A stretch of 7,563 nt of DNA. Origin: Aquifex sp. (GTDB lineage: Bacteria; Aquificota; Aquificia; Aquificales; Aquificaceae). Shown here piece by piece: positions 1 through 5,899 of the stretch. The DNA lies in contig WFPV01000190.1 in NCBI GenBank assembly GCA_015487405.1, forward strand, positions 1-7,563, read 5' to 3'. The notes under the pieces are model-generated. The model did no database searches. It had not been told where the DNA came from and saw only the letters and a list, made by a program, of their open reading frames with translations. The translations under genes were made by a program, and so were the position numbers. Every line of letters starts with the position of its first letter. Position 1 is the stretch's first letter.

Positions 1-495
1 CTCTCCTTCCTTTAAGATTAGTTCCTTTTCCTTTAAGAACTCTTTAACTCTGTATCCGAAACCGACCACGTGGGTATAGAACACCTCAGCGTTTTTAAAG
101 AAGTTCTCCGCAATCCTTTCTAAGCCCTCTTCCTCCTCGTAAGAGAACTCTCCTAAAACTCCCTCTATGAGGAAATTGGTAAACAGTTCCTTCCCAAAGA
201 CTTTTTTAATTAGATTGTCCAAGCTCGCGTTCCTGTAAGGCTTTAAAACCTTGTAAGCTAAAAAGAGAATTCTGCTTTCAATTAAGGAAAGTCCTTTCCC
301 GAGCTCTATAAATTTGGAAAATCCGAACTCAACTTCCTCCTTATTTTCGGGAATAATTAGCGAAAACTCTCCGAACTCTTCTGAAGTGAAATTAATTTCC
401 CTCCCTTTTGGGCTTTCCGCTGAGATAACGAAGTCCCCCTCCGGTGTAACTACAAGGGGAACTTCTTTTTCCTTTAATTTGATAGAAATTTCCAT
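1..495 (-). CDS. Unidentified protein, N-terminal 165 residues (truncated by window edge)
   Basis: I do not recognise this gene. The minus strand is open without a stop from ATG at 495 to position 1, giving 165 codons, so the gene continues outside the window. The first 50 or so residues look beta-rich with alternating charged and hydrophobic residues (MEISIKLKEKEVPLVV at the start). The rest looks alpha-helical and very rich in Glu, Lys and Phe, with an EEEE run near residue 135. No signal peptide, membrane segment, zinc motif or known nuclease motif is visible. The amino-acid composition fits a cytoplasmic thermophile protein. The start is chosen because it is the first Met and leaves 13 bases before the divergent CARF-HEPN gene; no Shine-Dalgarno sequence precedes it. 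The head-to-head arrangement suggests possible co-regulation with that gene, which is inference only. The reading frame is well supported; the function is unknown. Confidence 0.8.
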   Translation of the reverse strand, partial: MEISIKLKEKEVPLVVTPEGDFVISAESPKGREINFTSEEFGEFSLIIPENKEEVEFGFSKFIELGKGLSLIESRILFLAYKVLKPYRNASLDNLIKKVFGKELFTNFLIEGVLGEFSYEEEEGLERIAENFFKNAEVFYTHVVGFGYRVKEFLKEKELILKEGE

Positions 496-508
496 AATAA
501 ATATTAAT
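496..508. promoter_or_regulatory. 13-base A/T-only divergent start region
   Basis: This gap separates two head-to-head start codons and contains only A and T. Together with the first bases of the plus-strand ATG it includes the 10-base palindrome ATATTAATAT (501-510). It is too short to hold promoters for both genes, so each promoter must lie inside the opposite gene or the transcripts must be leaderless. A TATAAA on the minus strand (538-533) is a possible -10 box for the leftward gene, and TTGATA at 479-484 resembles a -35 box for the rightward gene. Neither has a convincing partner at the right spacing. The promoter assignment is speculative. Confidence 0.3.
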
Positions 509-1669
509 ATGAACCAGAGGGTTCTCGTAGGTTTTATAGGAACAGGAAAAAAAGCGAAAGATGAGGGAGCGGACACTTATGAAAAAACGACTTACCGATT
601 CCCCGACGGAACCGAATTTAAAACCTCTCTCATAACTTCCATCCTGATAAGGAAGTTAAATCCCGATAAAGTTGTTTTGATAGGGACGAATAAAAGTATT
701 TGGTGTGAACTTGCCCAAATACAGCCCCAAACACTGGAAGGCAGTCCCCTCTACGAGAAGATATTTAACGAATGCTTCTACGAAGGTAACACGAAGAAAG
801 AAACCCTAAAAGAGTGGGAAGAGTTCCTGACAAAATCCTTAGGAAAAGAGTTTTCTTTGAACATAGTTACCGAGTCCGCCAAGGAGGAAATCGTAGAAGT
901 TCTCTGGAGAGAAGTTCAAGGAAGTTACGAGGAGCTCTATTTGGACATAACTCACGCCTTTAGACATTTTCCTCTAATTGCGAGTTTCTTTCTTCCTTCT
1001 CTTTATTATCTAAAAAGGTTTAAAAACCTTTACATAATTTACGGAATGCTCGGAACGGAAGTATCGGACGTAATCTTTTTAGATGTTGTAAATAAGCTCG
1101 TAAAGCTGAACGAAGCCATAGCCCTGTCGGAACATTCGGGAAATTTCGCAAACTTCGGAGAGATATTTCCTGAATTAAAGGAGGAGTTTTTGGACCTATA
1201 CTTGAAAGTTGAGACAAACAGAAGAATAGGGAATTCGCGCTGGAGAAAGCTCAGCCAGTCCCTCGAGGGTATAAGTGGTAGCGCAATAAAGGAGGTTTCG
1301 AGGGCTTACCTGTCCGACAAGGTTATAAAAGAGCTTACGGAGGAAAACCTTCCCCTAAGAATGGCAAAGAGAGCCATATTCTTCGCAGATAGGTTCCAAT
1401 TCCTAAAAGCCTACACCCTCATTTTTGAAGCCCTGATAAACACCCAACCTTCCACCTTAGAGTACAACGAGAGAAAACAACGCCTTGAGAGCAGTTTAAA
1501 CTCTGAGGACATAACCCTTTACCACACCATAAGGCGAATAAGGAACGCGATAGCCCACGGGGATGAGAATGTACCGCAGGAAATAAAGGAAATCTTAAAC
1601 AGTCCTGAAAAATTAAAGGAGTGGGTAAAAAAGGGTTACGAGCTCGTTAAAAAATTAACTACTTCCTGA
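509..1669 (+). CDS. csx2: CARF-HEPN ribonuclease, TM1812/Csx2 (DxTHG-motif) CRISPR-associated family
   Basis: The 386-residue protein matches the layout of type III CRISPR ancillary ribonucleases. The N-terminal half (about 1-185) is a CARF-like Rossmann domain. It begins with the strand VLVGFIGTGKK (5-15), has an LIGTNKSIW segment at 57-65, and carries the family's DxTHG signature as DITHAFRH at 146-153, with Ala in place of Gly. The C-terminal half is helical and ends in a HEPN domain with the RX4H nuclease motif R345-N-A-I-A-H350. In this family CARF binds cyclic oligoadenylate made by Cas10 and switches on the HEPN RNase, which cuts RNA non-specifically; that role is inferred here. ATG at 509 is preferred because residues then start at the first CARF strand. 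An in-frame ATG at 314 would add 65 Ser/Asn-rich residues and overlap the divergent gene. No Shine-Dalgarno is seen. trpS follows after 18 bases on the same strand. The symbol is a family label; newer schemes place such proteins with Csx1/Csm6. Confidence 0.88.
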   Translation: MNQRVLVGFIGTGKKAKDEGADTYEKTTYRFPDGTEFKTSLITSILIRKLNPDKVVLIGTNKSIWCELAQIQPQTLEGSPLYEKIFNECFYEGNTKKETLKEWEEFLTKSLGKEFSLNIVTESAKEEIVEVLWREVQGSYEELYLDITHAFRHFPLIASFFLPSLYYLKRFKNLYIIYGMLGTEVSDVIFLDVVNKLVKLNEAIALSEHSGNFANFGEIFPELKEEFLDLYLKVETNRRIGNSRWRKLSQSLEGISGSAIKEVSRAYLSDKVIKELTEENLPLRMAKRAIFFADRFQFLKAYTLIFEALINTQPSTLEYNERKQRLESSLNSEDITLYHTIRRIRNAIAHGDENVPQEIKEILNSPEKLKEWVKKGYELVKKLTTS

Positions 1670-1687
1670 ACGGATAAAATAACTCCT

Positions 1688-2875
1688 ATGCGAGTTGTTA
1701 GCGGAATGAGACCTACCGGAAAACTCCACCTCGGACACTACTTCGGTGTCATTAGAAACTGGGTAAAGCTCCAGGAAGAACATGAATGTTTCTTCTTTAT
1801 TGCGGACTGGCACGCTTTGACCACAGCTTATAAGAACACCAAGGAGCTCAGGCAGAACATCAGGGAAGTTATGATAGATTGGGTAGCCCTCGGGCTTGAC
1901 CCAGACAAGAGTGTTCTCTTCATCCAGTCAAAGGTAAAGGAGCACGCGGAGCTATGCCTGCTTTTAGGAATGCTCACCCCCAAAAGCTGGCTTGAGCTAA
2001 ATCCTACCTACAAGGACCTGAAGTACAACCTCCTCAGGCTCGTGGACCTTGAAAGGGAGTTTAAAGAGAAGCTCAAGGAAACCGTTGAAAACCTCCTTAA
2101 GAGTTTACCCTTCCAAATAACAAAGGAAGACAAATTCAAAGAGCACCTCCTTGAGAATCTCACCCAGACTATGATAGAGGCACTCTTTGAAGGGGAGATA
2201 GAGCCAGAAATCCTAAAGAGACTAAACGTATCCAAGAAGGACTTTTACGAAACCGATACCTTCGGATTTTTGGGCTATCCCGTTCTCCAGACAGCGGACA
2301 TCCTCATCTACAAAGGTGAAGCGGTCCCCGTAGGTGAAGACCAGCTCCCCCACATAGAGCTATCACGGGAAATTGCAAGAAGATTCAACAGACTCTACGG
2401 GAAAATCTTTCCAGAGCCCAAAGCACTCCTTACCGAGACCCCCAAAATTCCCGGAACAGACGGAAGGAAGATGTCAAAGTCCTACGGCAACGCCGTATTT
2501 TTCACAGATACAAAAGAAGAAGTAGAGAAAAAAGTTATGAAGATGTTCACGGACCCCCAAAAAATTCGCAAGAACGACCCAGGAAGACCTGAGATATGCC
2601 CCGTTTTCGCATGGCACAAACTCTTCACAAAAGACGAAGAACTCGTGAGCCAGATAGAACAGGACTGCAGAAGCGGAAAGCTCGGTTGTGTAGAGTGTAA
2701 GAGGATACTCCTCAAACACTTAGAAGAGTTCTTAGAACCCATAAGGGAAAGGAGGAAAGAGCTGGAGAAGAACATAGAAGAGCTAGAGGAAAAGTTCTTA
2801 AGAAACTCCGAAAAAGCGCGGGAAATTGCTTCCGCAACTATGGAAGAAGTCAGGAAGGCTATGAACCTCCCCTGA
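1688..2875 (+). CDS. trpS: Tryptophanyl-tRNA synthetase, long form with internal insertion
   Basis: This cytoplasmic class I aminoacyl-tRNA synthetase charges tRNA-Trp with tryptophan using ATP. The N-terminus has GMRPTGKLHLGHYFG with the HIGH-type motif H14-L-G-H17. The Rossmann core continues with YPVLQTADILIYKG and VPVGEDQLPHIELSREIA (about 199-230). The second signature is K261-M-S-K-S265 in GRKMSKSYGN. The C-terminal part has the typical CRSGKLGCVECK segment of the anticodon-binding helical region and ends in a charged Glu/Lys-rich helix. At 395 residues it is longer than the usual 330 or so. The excess is a highly charged, helical insertion at roughly residues 113-188, between NPTYKDLK and the TDTFGFLGYPVL segment. 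Long forms with an insertion near this place are known from other bacteria. No Shine-Dalgarno is visible 18 bases after the upstream gene, and its stop overlaps the next start by one base (TGATG), implying translational coupling. Confidence 0.97.
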   Translation: MRVVSGMRPTGKLHLGHYFGVIRNWVKLQEEHECFFFIADWHALTTAYKNTKELRQNIREVMIDWVALGLDPDKSVLFIQSKVKEHAELCLLLGMLTPKSWLELNPTYKDLKYNLLRLVDLEREFKEKLKETVENLLKSLPFQITKEDKFKEHLLENLTQTMIEALFEGEIEPEILKRLNVSKKDFYETDTFGFLGYPVLQTADILIYKGEAVPVGEDQLPHIELSREIARRFNRLYGKIFPEPKALLTETPKIPGTDGRKMSKSYGNAVFFTDTKEEVEKKVMKMFTDPQKIRKNDPGRPEICPVFAWHKLFTKDEELVSQIEQDCRSGKLGCVECKRILLKHLEEFLEPIRERRKELEKNIEELEEKFLRNSEKAREIASATMEEVRKAMNLP

Positions 2876-3906
2876 TGGAAGTCCTGCTTTTATTTCCTAT
2901 ACTACTTTTCATCCCCTACATACTCTTTTCCCTCTATCCAGCTCGCGTAGAAAGAATCTCCAAAAATTTTAAGGATTTAAACCTATTACCGCCTTCGGCG
3001 GTGTTCTTATACTCCTACCAGTTCCACATTCACACTCAGTTTTCCTACGACAGCCTCGGAAAGCCCGAAGACGTTCTGAAGGCTCGCGATGATGCAGGAA
3101 TAGATTACGTAATCATCACAGACCACGATGTAAACCACTTCAAGCACTTTGCAGATGAAAGAACGCTCGTGGGAGTAGAACGAAAAATTAACGACGATAG
3201 AGGAAGATTACTTGGGGATGTCATAGAGCTCGGAGAGCTTAAGGTTATCTCACACCACTTCAGGAAGTATCGGTGGAAGCTTCCGAGGGAAAAAGACTAC
3301 CTTTTTGAGCTGATAAATCTGAAGGATGCCCTCGTACACAAAAAAGGAAAACTCTTCTATCATTTACTTTTTGCTCCGTTTTTTTATCCGGTAGCGAAGG
3401 ATTACTACCTTAAAAGCTTTACAAAGGTTATAAAGCCCGAAGAGTTTGCAGAAAAGTATCTAAAAGAAGGGTGGGAGAATAAGGTTGTCTGCGGGCTTGA
3501 CCACCACGTTAAGGTTTACATAAGGGAAGTCGGGATAAGGTTTCTCTTTCCTTCCTACAGGTTTTCCTTTTCCCTAATGAGAGGTTTTATCCTATCGAGA
3601 AGGAAGGTAAATACGAAGGAAGAGTTCCTACAGGCTTTCAAGGAGTTTCCCCACGTAACCTCCTTTTCCGAAAAACCTACGATTTTCTGGAAAGAAGGAA
3701 ACACGCTCTTTTATTACGCACCTTATAACAAGGTTCTAACGCTTCTTCTTAGAAAGGGAGAAAAGAGAGTGTTCCTCGGCTCAAACGGAAAGGTAGAGCT
3801 AAGAAAGGGAAACTACATACTGGTTGGATACACTTACCTGTTCAGGCTTGGAAACATCTTTTTTGGAGTAAAGCCTCTCTTTCTCTCGGATATTATTAAA
3901 ATCTGA
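2875..3906 (+). CDS. Membrane-anchored PHP-domain metal-dependent phosphoesterase-like protein
   Basis: The first 20 or so residues (MEVLLLFPILLFIPYILFSL) form one hydrophobic segment, probably an uncleaved membrane anchor. A PHP-type metal-binding domain follows. It has H51-I-H53 in FHIHTQFSYDS, the helix PEDVLKARDDAGIDYVIITDHD with D83 and H84, further metal-ligand candidates at E102 and H127-H128, and D209-H210 in CGLDHH. PHP domains use two or three metal ions to hydrolyse phosphoesters and occur in histidinol phosphatase, polymerase exonucleases and stand-alone proteins; the substrate here cannot be told. The last 70 or so residues look like a beta-rich extra domain (for example LFYYAPYNKVLTLLLRKG), perhaps a substrate or wall-facing module. 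The start codon overlaps the trpS stop by one base with no Shine-Dalgarno, consistent with coupled translation. The transglycosylase lipoprotein gene starts 8 bases downstream, which hints at an envelope role. The family is fairly sure; the function is unknown. Confidence 0.8.
   Translation: MEVLLLFPILLFIPYILFSLYPARVERISKNFKDLNLLPPSAVFLYSYQFHIHTQFSYDSLGKPEDVLKARDDAGIDYVIITDHDVNHFKHFADERTLVGVERKINDDRGRLLGDVIELGELKVISHHFRKYRWKLPREKDYLFELINLKDALVHKKGKLFYHLLFAPFFYPVAKDYYLKSFTKVIKPEEFAEKYLKEGWENKVVCGLDHHVKVYIREVGIRFLFPSYRFSFSLMRGFILSRRKVNTKEEFLQAFKEFPHVTSFSEKPTIFWKEGNTLFYYAPYNKVLTLLLRKGEKRVFLGSNGKVELRKGNYILVGYTYLFRLGNIFFGVKPLFLSDIIKI
2988..3002. repeat. Short perfect GC hairpin inside the PHP gene
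   Basis: ACCGCC-TTC-GGCGGT is a perfect 6-bp inverted repeat with a 3-base loop in otherwise AT-leaning coding sequence. It encodes the Leu-Pro-Pro-Ser-Ala-Val stretch (about residues 38-43) between the membrane segment and the PHP domain. No T-run follows, so it is not a standard terminator. It may be chance or an RNA structure. Confidence 0.35.
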
Positions 3907-3914
3907 AGAGCCTT

Positions 3915-4775
3915 ATGTGGAAAATTTTGGTTGTCCTTTTACTCTTATACTCCTGCACGCCCAAGTTTAAGGAGGTAGTGTATAAACGCAGTAAAGATAA
4001 TGTGGTTGTCATCCAAGAGGGAAACTTTTACCCCGACCTGGACGAAGAGAGTGAAAAGTATGTTTACATAGTTTCCCGCAGTCTTCACATTCCCGTTCCG
4101 AACAGGTGGGAAATAAGGAAGTCACTTGCCCTTTACCTTAAAAACAAAAGTAGAATAGAGAGAATCCTCTCACGCATGAGTATATACGAGCCCATCATAG
4201 TCCCGATTCTGAAAAAATACGGACTCCCTGAGGAGCTGAAGTTTCTCCCCGTAATAGAGAGCGCTTACAATCCCTCCGCAGTTTCAAGGGCGGGAGCAGG
4301 GGGACTGTGGCAGTTCATGTCCAGCACAGCCAAGCGTTACGGACTCAAGATAAATTCCGAGATTGACGAGCGTTTTGACATTATAAAATCCACAGACGCG
4401 GCGGCAAGACTTTTGAGGGATTTATACAAGAGGTTCGGAAGCTGGGAGCTCGCCTTGGCGGCTTACCACTGCGGTGAGGGATGCGTCCTTAGAGCGAAGG
4501 GGGATTTCTGGAATAACAAAAATAAGCTTCCCCCGGAAACGCGCAGTTACGTTCCCTCCTTTTTCGCGGTTCTCATTCTAAACAGGTATCCCTACAAGTA
4601 TGGTTTATATGTAAGAGAGAATGCAAAGCCTGTGAAGTTTGTTCGTATAAGGGAAAGGACTGAGGTAAAGAAAGTCCTAAGATATTTAAACCTTTCCCTT
4701 GAAGAGTTTAAGAGGTTAAATCCCCACATTAAAGGTAGCATTATCCCAGCGGGAAGCTATGTTTACTTCAGATGA
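3915..4775 (+). CDS. Lipoprotein lytic murein transglycosylase, MltD-like
   Basis: The N-terminus is a lipoprotein signal: M-W-K, a run of hydrophobic residues and the lipobox LYSC with C14 as lipidation site, so the protein is probably anchored in the outer or inner membrane facing the periplasm. An SLT domain starts near residue 90 (YEPIIVPILKKYGLPEEL). It shows the catalytic glutamate E115 in LPVIESAYNPSAVS, then GAGGLWQFM (127-135), a helix with DAAARLLRDLYKRFGSW (161-177), AAYHCGEG (182-189) and ETRSYVPSF (208-216). Such enzymes cleave the MurNAc-GlcNAc bond of peptidoglycan, forming a 1,6-anhydro product. The ETRSYVP segment and C-terminal tail fit MltD-type enzymes. The tail (240-286) could be a LysM-like remnant (EEFKRLNPHIKGSIIPAG). 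The usual AYN motif reads AYHCG here, and two Cys residues (186, 190) flank it. A weak GAAGAG-like ribosome site lies just before the ATG. The gene overlaps the next by 4 bases (ATGA). Confidence 0.93.
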   Translation: MWKILVVLLLLYSCTPKFKEVVYKRSKDNVVVIQEGNFYPDLDEESEKYVYIVSRSLHIPVPNRWEIRKSLALYLKNKSRIERILSRMSIYEPIIVPILKKYGLPEELKFLPVIESAYNPSAVSRAGAGGLWQFMSSTAKRYGLKINSEIDERFDIIKSTDAAARLLRDLYKRFGSWELALAAYHCGEGCVLRAKGDFWNNKNKLPPETRSYVPSFFAVLILNRYPYKYGLYVRENAKPVKFVRIRERTEVKKVLRYLNLSLEEFKRLNPHIKGSIIPAGSYVYFR

Positions 4776-5332
4776 AGTGTTTTATCCTCGCAGGAGGAAA
4801 GAGCAGAAGATTTGGGGAAGATAAATTACTCTACGAGTTTAAGGGAAAGAAAGTTATAGAAAGAGTTGTGGAAACCGCCAAAAAGGTGTGTGACGAAGTC
4901 TTCATCGTAGCGAAAAATCCTAAGAAGTTTGAGTTTTTAGATATTCCCGTAATAATTGATGTATCTCCCATTCAGGCGTCTATGGTTGGTTTGTATACAG
5001 CCCTCTCTTACACAAAAGAACCCGCTCTAATACTCTCGGGAGACCTGCCCCTAATCACGCCGGAAGTTTTAAAAAGGTTAACCGATGAATACGAAGAGCC
5101 TATAACTCTCGCAAAAACTCCAGACAAAGTTCACACCCTTGTAGGTATTTATTCACCGAAGGTATTAAAAACTATTGAAGAATTTCTAAAAAGGGAAAAT
5201 TACAAGCTCTACGAGCTTGTGAATAAGGTAGGTTTCAAAGCGGTGGAGTTTGAAGGAAAGGAAGCTGTAAGCCTACTGAATCTAAACACAAAGGAAGATT
5301 TAAAAATCCTTGAAGGATTGGAGGTAAATTAA
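4772..5332 (+). CDS. mobA: Molybdenum cofactor guanylyltransferase-like nucleotidyltransferase (MobA)
   Basis: This 186-residue cytoplasmic protein has the MobA layout. The N-terminal nucleotide-binding loop is LAGGKSRRFGEDK (6-18). The metal-binding Asp is in LSGDLPLI (D91), and VHTLVGIYSP (120-129) and LNLNTKEDLKIL (169-180) match the late MobA segments (typically NINTPEDL). MobA transfers GMP from GTP to molybdopterin, giving the guanine dinucleotide form used by enzymes such as nitrate, formate and polysulfide reductases. The length is close to the usual 190 or so. One oddity: the segment that normally reads like GPLAG is here SPIQASMVGLYTAL (65-78), so the base or cofactor specificity is not certain. 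A related CTP- or NDP-sugar-type transferase is the alternative. The start overlaps the upstream stop as ATGA, implying coupling. No molybdoenzyme or other moa/moe gene is in the window. Confidence 0.85.
   Translation: MKCFILAGGKSRRFGEDKLLYEFKGKKVIERVVETAKKVCDEVFIVAKNPKKFEFLDIPVIIDVSPIQASMVGLYTALSYTKEPALILSGDLPLITPEVLKRLTDEYEEPITLAKTPDKVHTLVGIYSPKVLKTIEEFLKRENYKLYELVNKVGFKAVEFEGKEAVSLLNLNTKEDLKILEGLEVN
5202..5220. repeat. Perfect 8-bp inverted repeat inside mobA
   Basis: ACAAGCTC-TAC-GAGCTTGT is a perfect 8-bp stem with a 3-base loop. It lies in coding sequence for Lys-Leu-Tyr-Glu-Leu-Val (residues 145-150). It is not followed by a T-run. It may be a chance effect of the frequent AAG-CTC and GAG-CTT codons. 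Confidence 0.35.
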
Positions 5333-5341
5333 ATTTTAGAC

Positions 5342-5899
5342 ATGCGAGAGTTCGTAGATAAAGAGCGGGAAGCGGCAAAAAAGCTACCGCAGGTAATAAA
5401 GACTTACAAATTTAACATTCCTAAGCTCATAAAGGCTTTAAAGGAACTGATAAAGGAGGACCCTTACTACCTTGAGACCTACATATTCCTTGCGGAGATT
5501 ATGGAGAACGAGGGAAACATCAAAGAGGCTGAGCGTTTACTCCTTGAGGCTTACGAAAAAGCTATGGAGCTCATAAAGGACGAAAAGGGAAATCTGCCTG
5601 ATAGACTTGAATGGAAACATCCTACCAACAGGCACATTATTAAAGCTCTTATAGAAGCCGGTATTATGCTCTGGGAGGTCGGGGAGCTTGATAGGGCTTT
5701 GGAAATTCTTAAAACCGCATACAAGTTGAATCCCTCAGACGAGCCGGGAGTCAGGTATTACATACTCGGAATTCTTGAAAATATGGACTTTGAGGAGTTT
5801 GAGAGTATCTTCACAAAGGAAGGGGAATACGATAAGAAGTCCTTAGAGAACTGGTTTAACAGACATAGAGAGAAGTTCGAAAGCTTCATTCGGGCTTGA
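5342..5899 (+). CDS. Small TPR-repeat protein
   Basis: The 185-residue protein is all-helical and without signal or membrane segments, so probably cytoplasmic. Two tetratricopeptide repeats are visible. One is at about 41-74 (PYYLETYIFLAEIMENEGNI followed by KEAERLLLEAYEKA). The other is at about 98-131 (ALIEAGIMLWEVGELDRALE followed by ILKTAYKLNP). The line NPSDEPGVRYYILGIL (130-145) recalls the NP-x-D-N/x-x-G-x-R-Y segment of a group of bacterial TPR proteins. TPR units act as protein-binding scaffolds; no partner can be named. It starts 9 bases after mobA with no close Shine-Dalgarno (the nearest GAGG is about 17 bases away). It is the last gene of the plus-strand run, and its 3' end overlaps that of fliA by 14 bases. 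The gene call is firm; the role is open. Confidence 0.85.
   Translation: MREFVDKEREAAKKLPQVIKTYKFNIPKLIKALKELIKEDPYYLETYIFLAEIMENEGNIKEAERLLLEAYEKAMELIKDEKGNLPDRLEWKHPTNRHIIKALIEAGIMLWEVGELDRALEILKTAYKLNPSDEPGVRYYILGILENMDFEEFESIFTKEGEYDKKSLENWFNRHREKFESFIRA

Noticed and set aside
1020..1217. Minus-strand open frame of 65 codons inside the CARF-HEPN gene
   Set aside because: It lies wholly opposite a well-supported gene, has an Arg/Leu/Pro-biased composition unlike the neighbours, and shows no motif.
1672..1690. GATAAAAT before trpS as a -10 box for its own promoter
   Set aside because: No TTGACA-like box lies 16-18 bases upstream, and the position would leave a leader of only a few bases or none.
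2008..2775. Three minus-strand open frames opposite trpS
   Set aside because: Ser/Phe/Leu-rich shadow frames overlapping each other and a certain trpS gene.
5202..5220. 8-bp hairpin in mobA as a terminator or attenuator
   Set aside because: Not followed by a T-run, lies mid-gene, and can arise from common codons in this sequence; listed only as an inverted repeat.
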